64,000 nucleotides of DNA from Massospora cicadina. Lineage: Eukaryota > Entomophthoromycota > Entomophthoromycetes > Entomophthorales > Entomophthoraceae. Shown here one piece after another: positions 10,912 to 22,699 of the stretch. Position 1 is the stretch's first letter, and the number at the start of each line of letters is the position of its first letter. The notes beneath the pieces are model-generated. The model did no database searches. It saw only the letters and a list, made by a program, of their open reading frames with translations, and was not told the DNA's origin. A program made the translations under genes and the position numbers. The stretch covers positions 62,001 through 126,000 of the forward strand of contig JAKSZP010000167.1 in assembly GCA_022478985.1 (NCBI GenBank), read 5' to 3'.

Positions 10912-11770
10912 GATATTAATATATTTGCAAAACCTTTACCAAATATTTGGGCTATCTAAAAGCAGCTTTCAGGAAAATTTGAAGCTCTTCCTTAAAGCCC
11001 AAAACCTTTAAATGTTTATTCTTCCAAAATGAAATGGAGTTTTTAGGACATCAAGTATTGGCCATAGGAATTCAACTCCTCGCAGATAAAAATCAAGCTA
11101 TCCATAAAATGCATCCTCCTACCTCTCTGCGGGATAATTAAGTCTTTCTCAGTATGTTTGGGTATTATTTGCAATTTATACCAAAATTTGCTGATATAGC
11201 TGAACCATTATTCCATCTGTTACAAAAAGGAGTGCCTTTTTAGTGGAGTTCAGTTCAGGAACAGCCCTTCAATTTTCTGCAAACTGCCTTGACTAAGGCC
11301 CCTGTTTTAATTTATCCTCGTTTTTATAAGCCTTTTTTACTAAATAAGATGCAAGCAACGTCGCTAATGGGGCTAGCTTATCCCAGTGTGATGAAAAGCA
11401 GAAGGGCCATCCTGTCATGCTTTATAGCAAAACTTTGTCCAAAGCTGAACAAAATATAGTGTAAGTGAGTGAGAGTGTTTGTTCATAATTCTAGCAATCA
11501 TACACTTCTGTCCCTTCATATATGGTAACCATTTTACTATTATTACTGACCATTATTCTTTAAAGTAGTTTCATAATATGAAGGATCCTGATGAGAGATT
11601 AGCTCATTGGGCTTTAAGGTTGCAAAATTATGATTTCTCCATTGTTCATCGTTCAGGTGCTCAACATCAGGATGCTGATGGTTTGTCCCAACAGCCTATT
11701 CTGACTTTGTAAGTGGAGAAGGAAGAACGCCTATATAACCTCATTGGTTTTCCTGAGTTGTGGGATCAAG
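10895..11770 (+). pseudogene. G1 RT C-terminus and RNase H
   Basis: The frame resumes at the YLDD box (YLDDINIFA) and continues through FLGHQVLAIGIQLLADKNQAIHKM and LSMFGYYLQFIPKFADIAEPLF, the RT thumb and connection typical of gypsy elements. RNase H follows, ending in DPDERLAHWALRLQNYDFSIVHRSGAQHQDADGLSQQP (11580-11710). The last Asp of the DADGLS motif is one of the known RNase H active-site residues. Several stops interrupt the frame, for instance in the FFK segment near 11560. Confidence 0.88.
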
Positions 11771-11879
11771 AATCTGAAGAAGATCGAGTCTTTTTATAAC
11801 TATAACTAAAGATACTATAATATGGGAGGGAGCTTTATATAAGAAGGTCAAATCCAGGTGGTTACCCTTTTTTACACCC

Positions 11880-12840
11880 AAACTCAAGATTTCAGACTGT
11901 CATGGAAGGACATGAGCAAGTAGGCCACAGTGGGTTGAAGAAAACTCAAGAATGGTTGAAAACCCAATATTATTGGGATAACATGATTAAATTCAATTGA
12001 GAGACCCTTGACTCATGTATCATCTGTAAAAGTCATGGAATTACCAACCCAACTTATCAACATTAAGTTATCCCCTTGACTAAAGCGTTTGAAGTGGTAA
12101 GCATTGATGTGGTAGGTCCTTTTCCTCAGGGATTACATGGCCACCAGTATATTATTATGGTTGTTGACCATTGACTAATTGGGTTGAGGTTATTTCCATT
12201 GCCACCCCTTCAGCCAAAACTATGGCGCTATTTCTATACCAACACATAATCTCTCAACATGGGTGTCCCAAGGTCCATATGTCGGATAATGGGACTAATT
12301 TTACCTCGCAACTTGTACAGGAATTTTCTAAATTATTCAACACTGCCCAAAGATTTGTCATTCCATACATTACCTCCACAAGTGGGGCCACCGAATGAGT
12401 CAATGGAACTCTAGTTTTGATCTTAAGGAAAATGGCTTCTACTGATCCATCTTGGTGGAATTTTTATTTGCCTAGTGCCTTATTAGCATATTGGATAGGC
12501 TATCATCAAATTATTAATATATCACCTTTCATATGCCTATATGGGAGAGGCTCCTCAGTACCTTCTAGTGTTCAAGCCATCCTTGAAGAAAGAATACCAG
12601 AAAACTCTGATCTAATTTTGAGAAATCTGGCGAATGAGATTATTTGTCTTCAAGATCAAGCTATGAAATTGATTAAAATAACTACTCAATGAGAGGCTCA
12701 AAGAACCAATCAACAGAAACCCGCTTTACATGAATACCAAATCGGAGATTATGTTATGTATTACCACTCTAAACCTGGTGGCTGAACTGAGAAGTTAGGA
12801 ACCAACTGGTCTATTCCTCATCAAGTTATATTTTGAAGAG
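11880..12840 (+). pseudogene. G1 integrase
   Basis: Integrase would insert the cDNA. The HHCC zinc domain is visible as GHSGLKKTQEWLKTQYYWDNM and CIICK. The core reads VVSIDVVGPFPQGLHGHQYIIMVVDH, then an open block at 12171-12398 with CPKVHMSDNGTNFTSQLVQEFSKLF, and at 12417-12692 the helix-rich end of the core (MASTDPSWWNFYLPSALLAY). The DDE aspartates (SIDVV and SDNGT) are present. The position expected to be Glu reads TSGATE followed by a stop. The C-terminal tail GDYVMYYHSKPGG is degenerate. Confidence 0.9.
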
Positions 12841-12931
12841 GAATAGAATACAAATTGTTCATGTTGATACTGCATAGTGATCAATCATATCCACCCTAGG
12901 TTTTTAAGGATTCACTCTCGTCCACAATCAA

Positions 12932-12946
12932 ATCTTGAGGGGGAAG
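12932..12946 (+). promoter_or_regulatory. G1 polypurine tract
   Basis: TCTTGAGGGGGAAG stands directly before the TGTCAGGATT start of the 3' LTR, the normal place for the plus-strand primer of an LTR element. L2 (47101) and the remnant at 961 have related purine tracts in the same position. Confidence 0.75.
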
Positions 12947-13287
12947 TGTCAGGATTTGCCAAATTCTCTTGTCTCTAGGAATTTACTCCATTAATTCCCC
13001 AGCTTCATCAGAAGGAGATCTTGTTTTAGCTCAATCTATCAAGGTTAATAAGAACAATCAGCCTCATCCTGATCAATTGATTAAAGATTCAATCACTAAA
13101 CAATTAATTAGCACTTATAGTTTACAAACCAAATAATAACCTATAAATATCCCATCCTTTCAATAATGAAAATTAGGTCTAATTATAACCTGTTTTTACT
13201 TTAGCTTTATCACTTTTTGGAGAATCCACCTTAAGTAACTTTGAGAAAAGCCCTGCCCCAATGGAAGTGTAATTTAAAACTTTAAGA
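12947..13287 (+). repeat. G1 3' LTR
   Basis: It aligns with the 5' LTR at 1612-1956 over its whole length, with many substitutions and a few small gaps. The flank after 13287 gives the probable 5-bp target duplication. Confidence 0.87.
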
Positions 13288-13740
13288 CCGCTCCTCCTGG
13301 ATTGGCAATTATTAGCCTTTAATATTATTCCCAAAATCCCCTAATTTGTCTACATTTATGTAATAATTATCAAGGTCTCCAGGAGGTGCTGATTTATGAT
13401 AATGATGATCAGAATCATTAATCAAAACTAATTGCTTCAATTTTAACACATAAAGAGCTTGGTAATTTTTTTTGCAGTTGGTGGGTTTTGAACTGTCATG
13501 CAGAGTTAGCAAAGGTGTTTAGCAACGGATCAATTTTACTTTTATATAAATTGGGGTTTATTATCTTGAGGACTAATGATCTAGATTTAGTGACTGATCT
13601 CCTCTTCTTGGTTGCAAGGATGGTCATTCATCACATATAAAAGATGTATTGAAATCGGTGAGTTGGGAGACCTCATCTTGTCCATATCGCACCAAACCAG
13701 TGGTGGGTTAGTGGACAGAATCTGGCAAGATTATGGTCTT
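13288..13740 (-). pseudogene. Unidentified coding remnant, left half
   Basis: The minus strand is open at 13312-13512 (66 aa, with LKLKQLVLINDSDHHYHKSAPPGDLDNYYINVDKLGD) and is broken further upstream. This is one side of the LINE C insertion; the other side is 19014-19122. I do not recognise the family. It may be the interior of the LTR remnant that G1 also interrupted, or it may be the only non-transposon coding sequence in the window. Confidence 0.3.
13724..13740. repeat. Target-site duplication, LINE C 3' side
   Basis: GGCAAGATTATGGTCTT matches 18997-19013 at 16 of 17 positions. Confidence 0.9.
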
Positions 13741-13792
13741 TTAATTTATTGTGGGGAAGGCTGACCATGGGATGGACACTTCCGAATATGAC

Positions 13793-16700
13793 TCAGAAGA
13801 GACAAAACTTAGTACCAGGGAAGGCACCCCAGAGAAGCGATGCTATCTCTTGTTGCCAGCGGGAACGCCACTTATGGGGAGGGGAGGGAACGTGTGGATG
13901 GGCTGTAGCCACAACTGAACACGTGTGGAAGAAGGGGTCTGATTTGATGAGCCAGACTGGGAACCAGGAGGAGATCAGCTGTCGGTGACGTGGTGGGAGG
14001 TATCCAAACATCCTCACTTGAAAGTGGTCCTCCAAATGAGACCGGAATCTGTGGACAGCTTCTGGGAGGGTGGGGGTGGAGCCTTCGATGGCATTTAAGA
14101 CAATCGTGTGGATGGTCCACATGGTGATTGCAACCACCAAAGCACGGAGGGAGGGTGTAAGAGAGGGGGCCATTGATAGAGCAAACATATCTCTTGACAG
14201 ATTGAAGGGATGAGTTTGATCCTGGCCCAGCAGACGTTGAACTTTGCGCCATATCACTTTAGAGGTAGGGCACTTCTCCAGGCGGAGGAACAGCGTTCCG
14301 TACTGGCCACACATGACACAGGATGAGTGTAAAGCGTTAGAGCGCTCAGCTGTATGATACACCCGCCTCAGGCAGCGCCACACATGAGAGCGGACTTGAG
14401 GCTGCAACAGAGGATGGTGTACGTATTTACAGATAGTTTTTTAGGTCTCAATGGAGTAAGGGATTTCCATCATGTTCAGGTAGTCCACCCTGGAAAGGAC
14501 ATGGGGCTAAATGGGGATCACGCCATCATGGATGGGTAGCCCCTGTACCTTTTGTGTGAACTGAGGAGAGGGGTGGCCTCTTTGGGCTGTGTGTCCGCTA
14601 ATACAAATTCTCCACTCAGCGCTCCGCATGGAGAGGAGGATTCGTTTGTAGTGGGTTTTAGTCCCGTGAGGGCCTTTGGCTGATGGGTGTGAAGCCATTT
14701 ATTTCATCAGGGGAGTGAGGGTTCAATGGATTGTTGAGGCCCAAGGCGCGAGAGAAGTTGTAGCGGGCTGCGCAGGACCAGTGTTGGGAGGAGAGTGTAG
14801 GGGCGGTGACAGCCGCAATCCAGGTGCCCAGGATCTTGGCAGCATGGGCTTTGAAGTCAAGCAGGACCATGCCACCATGATGATGAGGGCCAAACATGAC
14901 CTCTAGCCATACTGGTGGAGGGCGGCCTGACCGAAGCCAACCTTGTAGCAAAGCATACAGGGATTTGAAGAAGCTTGGGGAGAAGGGGATGGCGTGGGCT
15001 CCAAACCAGAAATTGGATAGGAGCATAGAGTTGGCTAAAACTACCCTGCCTTTAAGGGAAGTAGGGTGGGCTCTGAGAGAGGATATTCGCTTCGTCACGT
15101 TGTCCAGAATATGGCACTCCATTACTGCAGACGCATATCCGCCTGCCTCCTTCCACATGCCCAGATGGCGTAACAGTCCTATGGTAGGACGTGGCGCAAA
15201 GGGGAGCACCAGTGGGGCGGTGTGTGTTGAGTTAGTAGGGCGAGGATGTGGGCGAGCAGATGGGCCAGGTTGTGAACTAATTGCTGGGGTCCAGTAGTTC
15301 TGAAACCGACCAAGGAGGAGATTTCAGTTTTGGAAGCGTTCGGTGCAGCATTGCTTACCCAGGAATACTCCTGGATGAGAGCTTCAAGCGCACGTGAATC
15401 TTGATTATTAGACACCCCAACCACACAATCATCTGCAAACGCCATTATCTTGACTGGGGCTTGGCCTGGCACATGGACCCCAGTGAGTTGGGCATTATTT
15501 TTTCGCAGTAGTGGGTCAAGGCTGAAGTTGTATAAGAGTGGGCTGAGGGGGTCCCCTTGTCGCAAGCCCCTTTGAGGGCGGACTACTTCCATTAGGAAGC
15601 CAGGGCCACGCACTGCCATTGTTGCAGATTCCGTGAGCAGAATTACCCAGTTGATGAAGCGAGGGGGTAGGCGGAATTGATGGAGGCAGGCCCTGAGGTA
15701 TTCCCAGTTTACTCTATCATAGGCCTTTTGTTGATCCAAGAATACAAGTGCCTTAGAGGCTGTGGATTGACATACATTAGCCACACTGTGCATGTTATCC
15801 CAAATTGACCTTCTGTGTATAAAACTGAATTGTTCTGGGGAGATGGTGGCAGATGCTACAGTCCCTAAACGGTTAGCCATGATTTTTGTTAAAATTTTAT
15901 TGTCTGTGTTTGTTAGAGAAATGGGGTGCCAGTTGGCTAAGTCTAGCTTATCCCCTTTCTTGAAGAGTGTGATGGTAAAGGCCTCATGTCCTCCTGGTAG
16001 GAGGCGCATTTCTAACAGGCTTTGGTTAAGTGAGGCGAGCAGCAATGGGGATATATATTTGAAATACTTTTTGTAGAACTCATATGGAATGCCATCTGGG
16101 CCTGGGCATTTTCAGTTTGGTGCACCGCGAATGGCTGTCCATAATTTGGTTGGAGTAATTAAATTCATTATTTCTGGGTATCAGAAAATGGTGCAGATAT
16201 GAGCTCGGTTGAGAAATTCCACCACTTTGGCTGGCTGAATTGGATTGGATCGGTACAACTTGGAGTAATACTTTTGTGTTTTGATTGCTACTTCAGCTGG
16301 CATATCCGCAATGGAATCACCCAATCTTTGCACCTGTGTGCAGGCCACGCTCTGGCATGGTGCAAATTTTTTAGAAATATGCGGTGCACTTGTCGCCTTT
16401 TGTGATACATGTGGCCTTTACTGAACACAAACCTGATGTTTGTGTTGCCTTTTGAGTGCGTTGAGGTGGGTGGCTGCCTCTGCTCACTTCTGGCCCCATG
16501 CAGAGCTGTATCCTTTGATTGGGATGTTGGACTCCAGGTGTGCCAACTCTGCCAGAGCGCGCGAAATGACTGCCAATGTGGCTCATGAGTGTCTGGAGGA
16601 GATGGCAAGAGTGCAGATAGTATCTTCTTTGAAAGTTGCCCATGTGGAAATGGGGTCCACGCAAAATGGTGCAACAAACTTTTTTGCCAAAGTTGCCACT

Positions 16701-17488
16701 TCCACCCACATGGAAAATCCTAAAGCGCGAGTTTGGAGGGGCGGATTTTGCACCAATGTGGGGCCTTAGCAGCTGTGACAGGTAGGTGGTAGGTTAGCGA
16801 GACCAGTCAATGGTCGGAGAATTCTATTTTTGTTGTTTTGAAGTGGGATATATGAGGTTGGACTTTCGCCGGCGTTAGGATAAGGTCGATGTGGGTCATG
16901 GACCTTAGTTGGCCATTGTGGACATGGGGGACGCATCATGTTTTTGAGCAGCGGGGCATGTTGTGGCAGCAAATCTATTAACCTGAAGGTGGCCTTTAGA
17001 ACGCGCAGTTCTACGTGACCCTGGGGGTGTGGGGTGAGGAAGGCCACCAGTCTGTTGGCGTGTTTAGCCAACAGTTCATGTCTCCAACTAGGAAAGAGTC
17101 TGGGGGTAGTGGGAGGGATTTGACCGATGAGAAAAATTCTTGACGCTTGTATGCACCATTTGGGGCATAGATGTTAATGATTGCATGACTACGTCAGACC
17201 ACGAGAAAGTGACAATGAGAACTCAGCCATTTAGGAATGTTTCTGAAGATAAAAATTTGAAAAAAAAATTTTCCGAATTAGCACCCCACAGTGCTTTAAA
17301 CGAAAAGGATAGGGATGGGAGGAGCATTGTTTTCCAAGCTTCCTAAGAACCTCTTGGACAGTGGGACTCCTGGATGGCCAGGATATCCACAGATAAATTG
17401 TGTTGTAAAAAACTCAGTACCCTAGCCTGGGACAGGGAGGCCTTAAGTCCAGCAATATTCAGCATCCCTAAAGTGAAGGTTCCCCCAT
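13793..17488 (-). pseudogene. LINE C ORF2: APE endonuclease, RT and zinc-finger protein
   Basis: It has the same layout as LINE A ORF2. The start ATG at 17488 is six bases after the ORF1 stop. The endonuclease half is badly broken; stops replace Arg codons at 17223-17225 and 16807-16809. The RT is the best part: 16045-15179 is one 288-aa frame holding LFKKGDKLDLANWHPISLTNTDNKILTKIMANRL, DQQKAYDRVNWEYL, RGLRQGDPLSPLLYN and IMAFADDCVVG. The thumb region continues at 15209-14658. The C-terminal 14407-13793 is a single frame with CSHVWRCLRRV and the finger SCVMCGQYG...LEKCP, whose histidine position reads LFLRLEKCP, so the His is lost. The stop is at 13793. Confidence 0.92.
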
Positions 17489-17494
17489 TGCACC

Positions 17495-18903
17495 TTAGGT
17501 GTGAGGGGATGGGCACCCAGGCCCACCAGCCTCCTCTAGATCCCCACGGGCCTTCACAGCAGTGTGGGTGTTAGCAGCAATGCTATCAGGGTTTTTGTTA
17601 ATTTTTGCGGAAATAGTTGCATTGGCTTTAGCCTTCACTTTTTGTTTTCCTGACGTTGGACGAATTTTTTGCGGTGCAGATGAGTTTGGTGCACCGTTGA
17701 GCAGGTCAGAAAATTTTTTTTTCAGATGGGATGGGTCTAAGTTGGTTTTGACTGGGGTTTGGGTGCAACGATTGGGTGAGATCAAATCCCCCATCAGATA
17801 CTCAGATTGAGTGGCCCACTTGGCATGGACTTCCCAATCTGATTGTTTGATGGATTCCTGAGTTGCTTCCGCTGCAAAGGTCTCAATGTCCTCCTGGCAT
17901 TGGGAGTGTGGGATAGCGTGGTGGCTTTGGCGCTTCCTTGGCCGCAGCCCTGTGGGCCTGCTTGGCCTTCTTCCGCTCTTGCGGGGAGATAGGCTCTACC
18001 AGTAGGTAGCAGCCTTGTGCTCCCCACGGGAAAGCCTCTTTGGTGCTAGTGGTTGGTTTGTAGTGCGCCTCTCCGCTGGCCATGGCCGCCGAGGGGTGCT
18101 CTTGGAATGTGATGTCCTCCTTGGTGGGGCATGCGTGTGCCTTGTGGCCGAATGCATCACAGTGGGTGCAGATGGGGGTGCACTGTCTACGGTTGCCTGG
18201 AAAGGGTAGGTATGCCCTTCAATATTAATATAAGTGGAGTTTGGGATCTGGGTTAGGTCCTTTGCAATCTCCTCAGTTGGGGTCAGGACTGCGATGGCTT
18301 TGCTGGTGCACAGGTGTGGCATCAGCATAAAGCGTTGCATTTTGAAAGATTGTATTTTGCTGTAAACGGCGAGACCATCCTTCAGGTGTTGCTCCAAAAT
18401 GTCACGTTTTACCGTAGTAGGCAAAAAGTCAAACGTGAGGAAAATTTGGTTTGAATTGTCCATCTGGTGCATCTGGTTTTGATGACCTGTTGCCCTTCGG
18501 GGAGGTCAACCACTATGCACACTGCCGCAGCCTCATCTGCTGCCTCTTTGCTTTTGAAACCTAGGTCCAGCCAACTGCGTGACATGGAGTGAGGTGCAAC
18601 GTACACCGCGGTCAGGAAAATTGTGTGCACATCTTCACAAAATTTTTCCCATAAGGCCGTTTGTAGGATGTCCAGAAACACGCGGACTCTGAATTCCACC
18701 AATGAAAGTGGCTGGGAGTGTGGCGTGTTGATGTACTGGTTGCATTGTGCTTGCCATGCGAGTATCTCCGTGGAAATAGGAACCGCCAAATTCTTAAAAT
18801 TTTTGTCTATTCCGCCGGTTTCTCTGGAGCGTTTTTGAACGTTGGAGGCCTCAGGCCATCCACCTGCTCCTCTTACCTTACTTGCCCAACTGCTCCCTGA
18901 CAT
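17495..18903 (-). pseudogene. LINE C ORF1: RNA-binding CCHC protein
   Basis: The N-terminal 164 codons (18903-18409) are open: MSGSSWASKVRGAGGW, then KFCEDVHTIFLTAVYVAPHSMSRSWLDLGFKSKEAADEAA. A frameshift near 18460 leads into FDFLPTTVKRDILEQHLKDGLAVY. A second leads into the CCHC knuckle (CTHCDAFGHKAHAC, near 18130-18175), and a third into a basic tail at 17794-17495 (KQKVKAKANATISAKINKN). It ends at TAA 17495. Confidence 0.88.
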
Positions 18904-18996
18904 GGGCGCAGACTAATCTCCTTTGTGAGATTATTAAACTAGTTTCAGTCTTGAATTGAATAGGTTGCAAAAGTGATTGCAACGAGAAAGAAAAGT

Positions 18997-19013
18997 GGCA
19001 ATATTATGGTCTT
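18997..19013. repeat. Target-site duplication, LINE C 5' side
   Basis: GGCAATATTATGGTCTT pairs with 13724-13740. Confidence 0.9.
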
Positions 19014-19257
19014 CTAGTATGGTAGATTTGGAAAACAATATGGGAGCATAACTCCTTATGACTTTTTGTAGAATACAGTGAGCTGCTGGATCATTGGATT
19101 GGATTGCAAATTTAAAGATCATTAGTCCCAGAATGCTGATGGTGGTGTCTCTAGAAGGATTTATGGAGTAAATACTGAAATATAATAATGCAGTAGAGTA
19201 TGCAGAGACAGTATCAGAAAATCTCTTTTTTTTTTTTAAAACAGGGGCTCTGCTGGT
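19014..19257 (-). pseudogene. Unidentified coding remnant, right half
   Basis: The minus strand reads MIFKFAIQSNDPAAHCILQKVIRSYAPILFSKSTILEDHNI (19122 to the LINE C junction) and would continue at 13723 on the far side of LINE C. No family is recognised. A T-rich run at about 19226-19237 precedes repeat R1. Confidence 0.3.
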
Positions 19258-20170
19258 TGGCAGTCCAACCAGTATGAAGACTGGTCGGCCCTTGCTGTTT
19301 CACTTTAGGATCAGGGCCAGCAGCTCCAGTTAATCCCTTGGCATATCACCCACGCTATTTGGGGATTCCATAGCCTAATTCCCAACCAACGAAATAAATC
19401 ATAGACCTAAATTAAAAGATAGATTAGGAAAAGGGAGATGTTTATTTGAAGGGAAGCGCCAGGTATCTATACTATCTACAAAAGGTCTACTGCGCCACAG
19501 TTAATCTATCAGCTTATTTCTGGACCTTCCAGCCAGCCATTCTTCTTAGCCTTCCGCTGCACTACTCTCATCCCTGACGTTGACCCTCTCGCCCAAACCT
19601 TCCCAATGTATGAATTAGTTTCAGCTTCATCCTTGGTCTTCAGTCACCGGTGAACTTTATACATTACTTATTTAAATAGTTATTAAATTTGGATTTAAAC
19701 TTCAAATTAATTTTAATGCGCCAGAAACTACTTCAGTCGCTCACTTAACTTGTTATCTCAGCATCTAATTGACATTACCTTTTAACTCATCTCAGCTGAT
19801 TTTTTTGGGAACTGGCTTATTCAGGCAATAGTTAGCTTTTAAATATGAGACGCCAAAAACAACCTCAGCCGCCTCAAACTCATAATTGTCAGATTCCACT
19901 GACACCAATAAACAATTCAAGTGGATCATCCTCTTCTACTAGTCGCCAGTGATCCCTAAACCAATTTTTGCCATCAATTTGCTCCACTTGTCCTAACTCT
20001 TAAACTTGGCAGAATAATTGGATTTGGCTCGACCAAATATGGGGAGCAACTGCCTAGAAATCAACAAACCATACAAAATTCAGGTGATAAGCCATTTTGC
20101 AATTATTAGACCATTTTATCCCAAGTCTCATTTATATTATTTGAGGAATCCATCTGTTAATTTTCTGACA
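19258..20170. repeat. Repeat R, copy 1 (possible solo LTR)
   Basis: About 913 bp are diverged but collinear with 59031-59940 (910 bp). Shared landmarks are CCAACYAGTATGAAGACTGG near the start, a GGGGATTCC/GGGGATCCC stretch, GAGATGTTTA, and CATCTG...TTCTGACA at the end. The R2 copy runs TG...CA, which suggests an LTR. I saw no clean target duplication at either copy and no coding capacity. Confidence 0.6.
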
Positions 20171-20470
20171 GACAGTAAGTAAGACTAATTTTTTCTATAA
20201 AATCTAAATAAAAAAATAGAACTGACAACTGACCCTGGGAGAAGTGGTCATCTTTTATACTTGGTGGAGGGAAGGAATTGGGTGAGGGCTTGTAGATGGG
20301 CTGTCTGACGCACTCTCTTTACTGGTCCACCTTAGTCAGGGTTGCAAAGAGCAGCCTGGATTTAAGGGTTTGTCAGATAACATACATATGAGGTTGTAGA
20401 AGCTCTGGTAACAGGTAATTTGGGTCAGTGGTGGAGGTACTTCAATCAGTCCAAACTTTGTGGATTTGAT
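20171..20470. other. Unassigned spacer
   Basis: I see no gene, motif or repeat that I can place between repeat R1 and the 3' end of P1. Confidence 0.3.
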
Positions 20471-21430
20471 AAAATCTTTTATTTATTTAACCAAGACAAG
20501 TTGACCAGGGGACAGGAATTACTGAGCTCCAAGAAGCAAAATTATTACACTATGATTCAAACAAACAGAAAGAGACAACTGGATCACTCAAACCAAATCA
20601 AAAAATAAAAATAAAAACAAAAATTTGCCAACCATGTCAGATGCAGTAAACTGCTATGCGTCCATGGTGGGGGATGAGTCAGGATCAGGAGGTTCATCTT
20701 ACTCCTCTTTGTTGAACAGTGTACAGTAGAGCGCTGAGAGCATGAGCATGGGTTCATTCTCAAAATTGGGGTCAAGGTAACAAAGTGGCTCATAAAGCTT
20801 AAATTTTTCTATGAGGAGGGTTTTTCTATATTCAGAAAGGGCCTTTTCAGCCTCAAGGTGAACTTTGGGTAGCGTGGTAAGTTAGAGATGTTGTTGCTGG
20901 TAATGCAGGTCTTGGGGCCAAATTTTGCAACCATCACAGTTTTTTGTACTGCCTTGTGGGCAACTTGTTGGAATCAGAGTAATTCTTTTATGAATTTGTT
21001 ACATGGGGGAAGGATAGGTGAAGGTACCCCCTTGGCCAAGGCTGTGACTGATTTTGCTACAGCGTTTTGGAGGGGGTGACAATCAGGGGAGGCAACAGCC
21101 TCTTTGGTGAGTTGGTAGTCACTTTGTAATTTATCTGCGTCTGAGCATAGAGTGTAGCGGCGAGTTTGGGATTAATCCACATATTCTGCGTTTAGGTACA
21201 TTTTGAGGCCTGAGGCCTCAACTGAGTAGGATATGGGATTTTCTAAATCAATAAATTCCTCCAAATAATCCCAGGGATTTTGGTTGAAAATGATAGGTTG
21301 TCAGCATATGGGTGGGCTGGATTGGGTGGCTGGGTGGTTTTTTTTGGATTTACTGGGGTCCAAGTTTCAATAAAATCATGTGTTTGGTATAATTGGCTTC
21401 CTGAGGAGTCATTTTTGGAGGTTGATTTAG
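20471..21430 (-). mobile_element. P1: ORF1-only non-LTR element, 5'-truncated
   Basis: The minus strand encodes the C-terminal half of the protein found complete in P2: WIPVQT-like DFIETWTPVN, then LQSDYQLTKEAVASPDCHPLQNAVAKSVTALAKGVPSPI, then PMLMLSALYCTLF. The 3' end (left edge) reads AAAATCTTTTATTTATTTAACC and is shared with P2. The right edge is inside the coding region, so this copy is 5'-truncated, as is common for non-LTR elements. A weak duplication, GATTTGATAAAA (20463) against GATTTAGATTAAAA (21424), may be the target site. Confidence 0.7.
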
Positions 21431-21620
21431 ATTAAAAGAACTCAGGGATGAATTCTTGACTCAGATCAGTATCCTGGATATATAATCTTATTTTTAGTGA
21501 CTGAACCAGTATCCTGACTCAGTAAAGCTTCTCTGAGTTTTAAGGCTGAAATTCCTAGTTCTTAAGGGAGTGGGGTTGACAAGGTGGGGATAAGATGAAA
21601 CTGGGGTTCTTTCTGATGGT
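21431..21620. other. Unassigned, probably G2 3' end
   Basis: The sequence lies between P1 and the G2 integrase. It could hold the end of G2 and part of an LTR, but I found no second copy in the window to prove it. Confidence 0.25.
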
Positions 21621-21689
21621 CTTGGTCTAAACTGCCTCCCTTACAGACCCCTTGATCTTTTCCAAAAAGTGAATATGTAAGAAAGGGGG

Positions 21690-22660
21690 GTACAGTGGAA
21701 GTATACTTGGTGTTAGAGCAGTGACCCGCTGCTCATCAACAACATGGGCCAAAGACAGTTGCATCAAAGGCTCCACAAGTGCCTTTGGTCCCCACTTGAG
21801 TTGATGAGGGGAGCTTATCATGGTCTAACCCCAGAGGTAGGGTTTCCAGAGATACAAGTAAGTCCATATTGGGCTTCACAAGAAACAAATTCATTATGCA
21901 GGGTATATTATCCAATAAGCTAGTAGGGCGTGACAGATAGTGTTTCCAGTGCATAGGATTTAAAGCATCCATCTTATGCAAAATAGAAACTAGAGTCATG
22001 TTAGCACATTCTACTGCCATATTGGTAGATGAGTTATATGTGGCAGTAAAACTTTGGTTAATCCAAAAAAAGTGGAGTTAATTCCTGGACTACTATAGGG
22101 TGAAGGTAATTCCTTTGTCCAAAATTAAAGTTTGTGGGCTTCATGTTGAGTGAAAATGGATAAAATGAGAAATAAGGCTGTACATTTGCAGTGGTAGCTG
22201 GAACGGAAATTGCCTCAACCCATTTTATCAAAGTGGTTTATGGCTATAGGATATATTTATGCCATGTAAACTGGTGGGAAAGTGGCCCACCACACTAATA
22301 CTTACAATACTAAAAGGACTTGATGGATCTACCACCTGATGTTAAAACTGAAGGATGGCGCAATTCTTCATATGACAAGTTAAACAGGCTTAAATAACTT
22401 TTTGAATGGTCTCAATAATCCAATTTCAATAACAGCATTATTCTTAACTATTTTTCAATCTTCTTTACTGCTCCATTTTTCTCAGTTAAATGTTCTATAA
22501 TGATGATACTGCATGGGAAGAAGGGCATATATAGGGGAGCCACTTCCATTTGACTTTCTTATATAGAAACCTTCTTTAATCTGAGTAGTTTTTGTCAATT
22601 TCATAACTCAGCTTGAAAAGTGGGGGGTTCTAGTTCCCACCTTTCAGGACAGTTGATTAT
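21690..22660 (-). pseudogene. G2 integrase
   Basis: The core is readable on the minus strand as VVGHFPTSLHGINISYS, then LILDKGITFT (the second catalytic Asp block, normally SDNGxxFT), then TATYNSSTNMAVECANMTLVSILHKMDALNPMHW, which aligns with APYNPSTNGTVERANKTLISIL of G3. ECANMT keeps the catalytic Glu position. The zinc domain survives only as ETIQKVI*ACLTCHMK. The 95-codon piece at 22020-21736 is the longest open part. Confidence 0.8.
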
Positions 22661-22699
22661 ATAGTACAGTCAACCTGTTAATTCGTTAAGACAGCTAAC

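Larger units (their letters stand above)
1612..13287 (+). mobile_element. G1: Ty3/gypsy LTR retrotransposon, degenerate
   Basis: This is a plus-strand Ty3/gypsy element in the order LTR, primer-binding site, gag, protease, RT, RNase H, integrase, polypurine tract, LTR. That domain order, with integrase after RNase H, defines the Ty3/gypsy type. Removing LINE A and one duplication leaves about 6.4 kb, an ordinary full length. The two LTRs align end to end but differ at many positions, so the insertion looks old. Likely 5-bp target duplications are CCACT (1607-1611) and CCGCT (13288-13292), differing by one transition. Every reading frame is broken and the protease has lost its catalytic triad, so the copy is dead. 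Confidence 0.9.
13741..18996 (-). mobile_element. LINE C: full-length non-LTR retrotransposon
   Basis: This minus-strand copy of the LINE A family is 5.26 kb long, with both ORFs and complete ends. The 5' leader keeps the second hairpin perfectly (TAATCTC...GAGATTA near 18920-18940). The 17-bp duplication with one mismatch fixes the borders. It sits in unidentified sequence between G1 and repeat R1. Confidence 0.94.
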
